Source of the DNA: Proteiniphilum sp.
GTDB taxonomy: Bacteria; Bacteroidota; Bacteroidia; Bacteroidales; Dysgonomonadaceae
DNA: 9,336 bases
Direction: 5' to 3'
Assembly (NCBI GenBank): GCA_031284475.1
Contig: JAISZV010000351.1
Coordinates: 1 to 9,336, forward strand
Below the pieces are notes generated by a model. That model was given only the letters and a program-made list of their open reading frames with translations. It did no database searches and was not told the DNA's origin. Positions within the stretch are counted from its first letter, which is position 1; every line of letters begins with the position of its first letter. The position numbers and the translations under genes were made by a program. Shown here in pieces: positions 6,275 through 9,336 of this stretch.

Positions 6275-7348
6275 CTAAAAAAACCAATGTTCCCATACAT
6301 AGTCATATTTCTTTTGGGGTTTCCGGTTTTTCAGATTACTCAGATCGAATGTCGCATAAAAGGCCTGCTCGTGATAAAGCCGGTTTTCCATAAAATGGAG
6401 AGAATAAATAAATTTCAGCTTGACGACGCTTGTCTTTATGAAACAAATATACAAATCCATCCGGTCGTATTCTTTTGAGCGATACACTGGGTCTCCCCAA
6501 TATAATTCGTTGCCGTGATCACCGTAATATACTTGCTGACTGTTTCCTTTGTAATACGTATTAAAAAATCCCAAGCCTTTGTATTCTATCTTTATTTCAG
6601 ACAATATGCCCTGTGGTTTATGCCATACGCCCAGGCCTCTGTCACGGTCTAAGCCTATTGACCAGCCAAAGTTTGCTTCCATTTTTTCAAATCCTGCCCT
6701 CCCAGCCCAATCAATACCCAGAGACGTCAGCATCAAACCATTATCATGAATTGATTCGTCAACCGCCGGATTCTTTGTTTTGGCAAAATGGAACATATAA
6801 CCAAAATGCTGCGCATAAAACGGCCCGTAATTATATCTTCCCGACCAGCCCATAAAAAAAGCTTCGCGTTGTGTATATGTTTGGCGACCTGTCCAGTCCA
6901 GCCATACATTCGCATAATTATCCCCAGAGCCGTATTCCCAAAAGATGCCGTTTATCACAGGACGGAAATTCATTATCGAATCTTGAAAAAACATGCGGGG
7001 ATACTTGTCCAGAGCGAGGGAACGGGGAATCACCCCCGCATAAAAACGAAAAGGATTGCCTGCATACTCATAATAAATAAGCGGAGCATAATAAGTCAGG
7101 ACATCATTGCTTCCATATTCATGCATGAGGTCTGTTCCTGCAAAAATACGGTGTTTGTCCTCCCAGACGATTCCAATTTCGGGAGCCAGATGTACACCGG
7201 CCATCGTCTGCGGGATCTGGGTTGTCGAACCTCCAAACTCCTTGTTGTCGAAAAAAGAATGAACCCCCACCTTCCAGGCAATAGACTGGGCTGGAAGGAA
7301 GAAATACATGCCCAGGAGCAATCCGATAACCCATGCGTATTTTCTCAC
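6275..7348 (-). CDS. Secreted, probably outer-membrane beta-barrel protein of unknown function
   Basis: I do not recognise the family. The 357-residue product starts with a signal peptide (MRKYAWVIGLLLGMYFFLPA, likely cleaved near residues 22-24). The rest is rich in Tyr, Trp, Phe and Gly with alternating short strands, for example YYAPLIYYEYAGNPFRFYAG (86-105) and GPFYAQHFGYMFHFA (175-189). It ends WEHWFF, and a terminal aromatic residue is typical of barrels assembled by the BAM machinery. The start is a GTG at 7348; no better start lies between it and the oxyR stop, 12 nt upstream and in the same frame. The small gap makes co-transcription with oxyR likely, so it may respond to oxidative stress or simply read through. 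No enzymatic motif is apparent, and localisation is inferred from composition. Confidence 0.75.
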   Translation of the reverse strand: MRKYAWVIGLLLGMYFFLPAQSIAWKVGVHSFFDNKEFGGSTTQIPQTMAGVHLAPEIGIVWEDKHRIFAGTDLMHEYGSNDVLTYYAPLIYYEYAGNPFRFYAGVIPRSLALDKYPRMFFQDSIMNFRPVINGIFWEYGSGDNYANVWLDWTGRQTYTQREAFFMGWSGRYNYGPFYAQHFGYMFHFAKTKNPAVDESIHDNGLMLTSLGIDWAGRAGFEKMEANFGWSIGLDRDRGLGVWHKPQGILSEIKIEYKGLGFFNTYYKGNSQQVYYGDHGNELYWGDPVYRSKEYDRMDLYICFIKTSVVKLKFIYSLHFMENRLYHEQAFYATFDLSNLKNRKPQKKYDYVWEHWFF

Positions 7349-7360
7349 TGTGATAATTTT

Positions 7361-8287
7361 TTACACGACCCGTTGAAAGGCTTGCAAAGTGCACATTTCT
7401 TCAGGTACCGACGCCCTGATATTCTTGATTAACAGCTCAGCTACAGCGTGACGGATGAAATCCTTCCTGGTTACCAATACAATCTCACGTGTAGGCTTGG
7501 GGATGGCAAAAGGGCGCACGAGTTCTTTCTGTTCGCTTCCCAACTGATAAGTGGCTAATTCAGGGATAAACGTAATCCCGTTACCGCTCTCGACCATGCG
7601 CATAAAGGTCTCCATACTGCCTAAGCGGTAGGCTCCCTGCCGGATTTTGACTTGTTCCAACTGACAAAAACGCACCAGTTGGTCGCGGAAACAATGTCCT
7701 TCGTCCAGCAACCAGAGACGTTCTCCGTTCACATCCGCCGTACGAATCAGTTCATTTTTAAATATCGGTTCATTGCGCGAAACGTATCCGAAAAACTGTT
7801 CATAATACAAAACCTGTCCCTGAAGTTCAGATTCAACAGGCCGTGAAGCAATGAGTGCCGCATCTATCTCTCCGTTCTTCAATGCGATGAGCGTAGGCGT
7901 GGTCTTCATTTCCAGTATATGGATATCCAAATCTTTATACTTCTCCGTCAGTTTCAAAAAGAAGCGGGGAACCAGATAAGGCGCAATCGTAGGCAGGATT
8001 GCCAGCCGGAACGTCCCTTTCATCGACCGTTCTTCTTCCGTTACAATATCCCTGATTAAGGATACCTGATGCAGCACCCTGCGTGCCTGTTCCACTACCT
8101 TTTTCCCTGTCGGCGTAGGCCTTACCGGCTGCACATTGCGATCGAACAATTTAATTCCCAATTCCTCTTCCAGCTTCTGTATCATCATACTAAGCGTAGG
8201 CTGCGTCACTCGGCAATGCTCCGCCGCTCTGGCAAAATGCCTAAACGTATCTACAGCCAAAACATACTCTAATTGTTGTATAGTCAT
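7361..8287 (-). CDS. oxyR: Hydrogen-peroxide-sensing LysR-family regulator OxyR
   Basis: OxyR senses peroxide through a reversible disulfide and activates antioxidant genes; in Bacteroides these include ahpCF, katB and dps. The 308-residue protein has an N-terminal LysR winged helix-turn-helix (MTIQQLEYVLAVDTFRHFAR, then AAEHCRVTQPTLSMMIQKLE up to about residue 65). An effector-binding domain follows from about 90. The redox signature GHCFRDQLVRFC places cysteines at residues 199 and 208, the same numbers as the two redox cysteines of E. coli OxyR, which separates it from other LysR regulators. GNGITFIPELA at 235-245 is the typical late ligand-domain motif. The gene is divergent from tRNA-Pro, and no antioxidant enzyme gene lies in the window. 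The ATG at 8287 begins at the expected N-terminus and has no clear Shine-Dalgarno, common in this group. Confidence 0.94.
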   Translation of the reverse strand: MTIQQLEYVLAVDTFRHFARAAEHCRVTQPTLSMMIQKLEEELGIKLFDRNVQPVRPTPTGKKVVEQARRVLHQVSLIRDIVTEEERSMKGTFRLAILPTIAPYLVPRFFLKLTEKYKDLDIHILEMKTTPTLIALKNGEIDAALIASRPVESELQGQVLYYEQFFGYVSRNEPIFKNELIRTADVNGERLWLLDEGHCFRDQLVRFCQLEQVKIRQGAYRLGSMETFMRMVESGNGITFIPELATYQLGSEQKELVRPFAIPKPTREIVLVTRKDFIRHAVAELLIKNIRASVPEEMCTLQAFQRVV

Positions 8288-8318
8288 TTTACTATTTACA
8301 TTTTCATACTAAAGAGAG

Positions 8319-8349
8319 TAAAAGTAACCGTTTTTCAATAAAAAACAAA
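8319..8349 (-). promoter_or_regulatory. Probable oxyR promoter
   Basis: On the minus strand TTTG (8349-8346), 19 nt of spacer, then TACTTTTA (8326-8319) gives 7 of 8 matches to the fixed layout TTTG-N19-TAnnTTTG. The predicted leader before the oxyR ATG is about 25 nt. It lies back to back with the tRNA-Pro promoter. Confidence 0.6.
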
Positions 8350-8363
8350 AAAGCGGCAAATAT

Positions 8364-8393
8364 TTTGAGATTAAAAAGAAACTCCTACCTTTG
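8364..8393 (+). promoter_or_regulatory. Promoter of the tRNA-Pro gene
   Basis: TTTG (8364-8367), an 18-nt spacer, then TACCTTTG (8386-8393) matches the Bacteroidetes vegetative promoter at both elements. The tRNA begins 20 nt downstream of the -7 element. Confidence 0.7.
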
Positions 8394-8413
8394 CAACTCA
8401 AAGAAAATCACTT

Positions 8414-8488
8414 CGGGGTGTAGCGCAGCCCGGTTAGCGCACCTGCTTTGGGAGCAGGGGGTCCCAAGTTCGAATCTTGGTACCCCGA
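8414..8488 (+). tRNA. tRNA-Pro, anticodon UGG
   Basis: A 75-nt cloverleaf folds cleanly. The acceptor stem is CGGGGTG with TACCCCG (last pair G-U). The D arm contains GCGC...GCGC. The anticodon stem CCTGC/GCAGG holds the 7-nt loop TTTGGGA (anticodon TGG, reading CCN proline codons). The T arm is CCAAG-TTCGAAT-CTTGG. The discriminator base is A, and CCA is not encoded, so it must be added after transcription. It has its own promoter and a strong terminator 6 nt downstream, so it appears to be a single-gene transcript. Confidence 0.96.
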
Positions 8489-8494
8489 CAACAG

Positions 8495-8529
8495 CCACCA
8501 CCTGGTTATCATCAGGTGGTGGTTTTTTT
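8495..8529 (+). terminator. Intrinsic terminator after tRNA-Pro
   Basis: CCACCACCTG (8495-8504) and CAGGTGGTGG (8513-8522) form a perfect 10-bp stem with an 8-nt loop, followed by seven T residues (8523-8529). Confidence 0.92.
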
Positions 8530-8593
8530 ATCTCCGTATTCATGGCTTTTTTAGGCTCATAAGTTCGGCCTACGCAAATCAACGAAAAAACCA

Positions 8594-8691
8594 ACTGAGG
8601 CTGTGTCAGAAATGCCGGATCAGCGTCATTATGGATTGCTTCACTCCGTTCGAAAAGATGACGAAAAACTGATTTTTGACACAGCCTCAGT
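8594..8691. mobile_element. 98-bp MITE-like inverted-repeat element
   Basis: ACTGAGGCTGTGTCAGAAAT (8594-8613) and ATTTTTGACACAGCCTCAGT (8672-8691) are inverted repeats matching at 19 of 20 positions. The 58-nt interior contains a smaller inverted pair, CGTCAT (8624-8629) and ATGACG (8658-8663), and no coding frame. Ends beginning GAGGCTGTGTCAAAA resemble terminal repeats of full-size insertion sequences in Bacteroidales, so this may be a non-autonomous derivative mobilised by such an element (inference). No clear target duplication is visible. Its right end runs straight into the tandem array, sharing the bases AGT. Confidence 0.7.
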
Positions 8692-8994
8692 CACGTCGTG
8701 GGTGAAGCTTTCTCAAAATGAGAAAGGGCCAGTCACGTCATAGGTGAAGCTTTCTCAAAATGAGAAAGGGCCAGTCACGTCATAGGTGAAGGTTTCTCAA
8801 AATGAGAAAGGGCCAGACACGTCGTGGGTGAAGGTTTCTCAAAATGAGAAAGAGCCAGTCACGTCATAGGTGAAGGTTTCTCAAAATGAGAAAGGGCCAG
8901 TCACGTCGTGGGTGAAGCTTTCTCAAAATGAGAAAGAGCCAGTCACGTCATAGGTGAAGGTTTCTCAAAATGAGAAAGAGCCAGGCACGTCATG
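8689..8994. repeat. Seven tandem 42-bp repeats, each with a hairpin
   Basis: Seven full units start at 8689, 8731, 8773, 8815, 8857, 8899 and 8941, with exact 42-bp spacing. A broken eighth starts at 8983. Each unit contains TTTCTCAAAATGAGAAA, a 7-bp stem with an AAA loop, identical in all seven. TCAC and GTGA flank a 7-nt segment read as GTCGTGG (units 1, 4, 6) or GTCATAG (units 2, 3, 5, 7); unit 4 reads ACAC instead of TCAC. Other variable sites are GAAGC/GAAGG before the hairpin and AGGG/AGAG after it. All six frames are interrupted in at least some copies, so the array is non-coding. There are no spacers, so it is not CRISPR. It lies between two convergent transcription units. Its role is unknown. 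Confidence 0.95.
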
Positions 8995-9008
8995 ATTGGC
9001 CCTTTCGG

Positions 9009-9052
9009 AAAAAAAAACAAGGGCTGCCCACATCGTGAGTAGCCCTTGTTTT
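9009..9052 (-). terminator. Intrinsic terminator of the right-edge gene
   Basis: AAAACAAGGGCT (9014-9025) and AGCCCTTGTTTT (9041-9052) pair over 12 bp with a 15-nt loop. On the minus strand a T run follows (9017-9009). It starts 26 nt after the stop codon of the gene entering from the right. Because A and T tracts flank the stem, it could work weakly in the other direction too. Confidence 0.85.
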
Positions 9053-9078
9053 GGAGGAAGCGCGGAGGGCGCCTATGC

Positions 9079-9336
9079 TCAGTCTTCCGGTGGAGAATCC
9101 GGTTCGTCCGGCTCAGGCTCATCGCCTTTGGCGCGGCGTCCGGCGCGGGTGGCCAAGAGGTTGTGGTACTTCTTCAGGATTTCGTTCCAGGCAATGACGA
9201 AGTTGTAGACGATGTTACCTCTTTGTTCCTTCGGGACGGTGGAGTCGTAGGCCCCGGTGTTCAGGTCTTCCGGGTCGACTAAGATGTCACCGGCCAGGCC
9301 GTCGGCTAAGAGTTTGGCGTGGAGGATTTCGGTTAT
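9079..9336 (-). CDS. Hypothetical protein, C-terminal 85 residues; gene enters from the right edge
   Basis: The frame is open from the window edge to TGA at 9081-9079. The visible part begins ITEILHAKLLADGLAGDI, continues through TVPKEQRGNIVYNFVIAWNE and ILKKYHNLLATRAGRRAKG, and ends in an acidic, proline-rich tail, DEPEPDEPDSPPED. The helical, charged body and disordered tail recall the ends of helical Bacteroidales proteins such as DUF6261, but I cannot confirm this from the fragment. GC content is clearly higher than in the ffh side of the window. A strong terminator follows. No function can be assigned. Confidence 0.75.
   Translation of the reverse strand: MTEILHAKLLADGLAGDILVDPEDLNTGAYDSTVPKEQRGNIVYNFVIAWNEILKKYHNLLATRAGRRAKGDEPEPDEPDSPPED

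Noticed and set aside
6788..7432. 214-codon plus-strand ORF
   Set aside because: It is antisense to the beta-barrel gene and the end of oxyR, both of which have protein-like sequence, a signal peptide or conserved motifs.
8385..8594. Minus-strand ORF over the tRNA
   Set aside because: It is the antisense of tRNA-Pro and its terminator; such frames are a common false gene call.
8689..8982. Coding repeat (14-residue tandem peptide, since 42 is a multiple of 3)
   Set aside because: Every frame on both strands is cut by stops in all or some copies (TGA after the hairpin loop, TAG in the CATAGG variants, TGA at the GTGA/TCAC sites).
8689..8994. CRISPR array
   Set aside because: Units are contiguous at 42 bp with no unique spacers, and no cas genes are present.

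Overview
The window looks like a chromosome segment of a Bacteroidales bacterium (Bacteroides/Parabacteroides type). The reasons are the AT-rich intergenic DNA, promoter-like TTTG / TAnnTTTG elements, weak Shine-Dalgarno sequences, a fused DAHP synthase-chorismate mutase, and protein sequences that resemble Bacteroidales families. The species cannot be fixed from the sequence alone. All intact protein genes lie on the minus strand; the tRNA gene and a decayed transposase lie on the plus strand.

Layout, left to right. Positions 1-430 hold the start of ffh (signal recognition particle GTPase), which runs off the left edge. About 600 nt of AT-rich non-coding DNA follow, then a badly decayed IS1182-like transposase (about 1036-1972) whose individual lesions can be read. 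Next is a tight four-gene operon read right to left: pheA (prephenate dehydratase), a class I/II aminotransferase, a DAHP synthase-chorismate mutase fusion, and tyrA (prephenate dehydrogenase). Together they cover entry into the shikimate pathway, chorismate to prephenate, and both branches to phenylalanine and tyrosine.

The best find lies upstream of pheA and was not in the supplied gene list: a complete ribosome-mediated transcription attenuator. It has a TACATTTG promoter element, a 24-codon leader peptide beginning MNQFSFTYYFYYFYF (5 Phe and 5 Tyr in the first 15 residues), an antiterminator segment just after those codons, a perfect 11-bp hairpin that encloses the control codons, and an 11-bp intrinsic terminator with a T tract. 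The amino acids sensed match the products of the operon.

Further right are a probable outer-membrane beta-barrel protein of unknown function and, 12 nt upstream of it, oxyR, with both redox cysteines at residues 199 and 208. Divergent from oxyR is tRNA-Pro(UGG) with its own promoter and a strong terminator. Between the tRNA and a convergent gene at the right edge lie a 98-bp MITE-like inverted-repeat element and, directly abutting it, an array of seven 42-bp tandem repeats. Each repeat carries an invariant 17-nt hairpin. The right edge has a terminator and the last 85 codons of an unidentified protein with an acidic, proline-rich tail.
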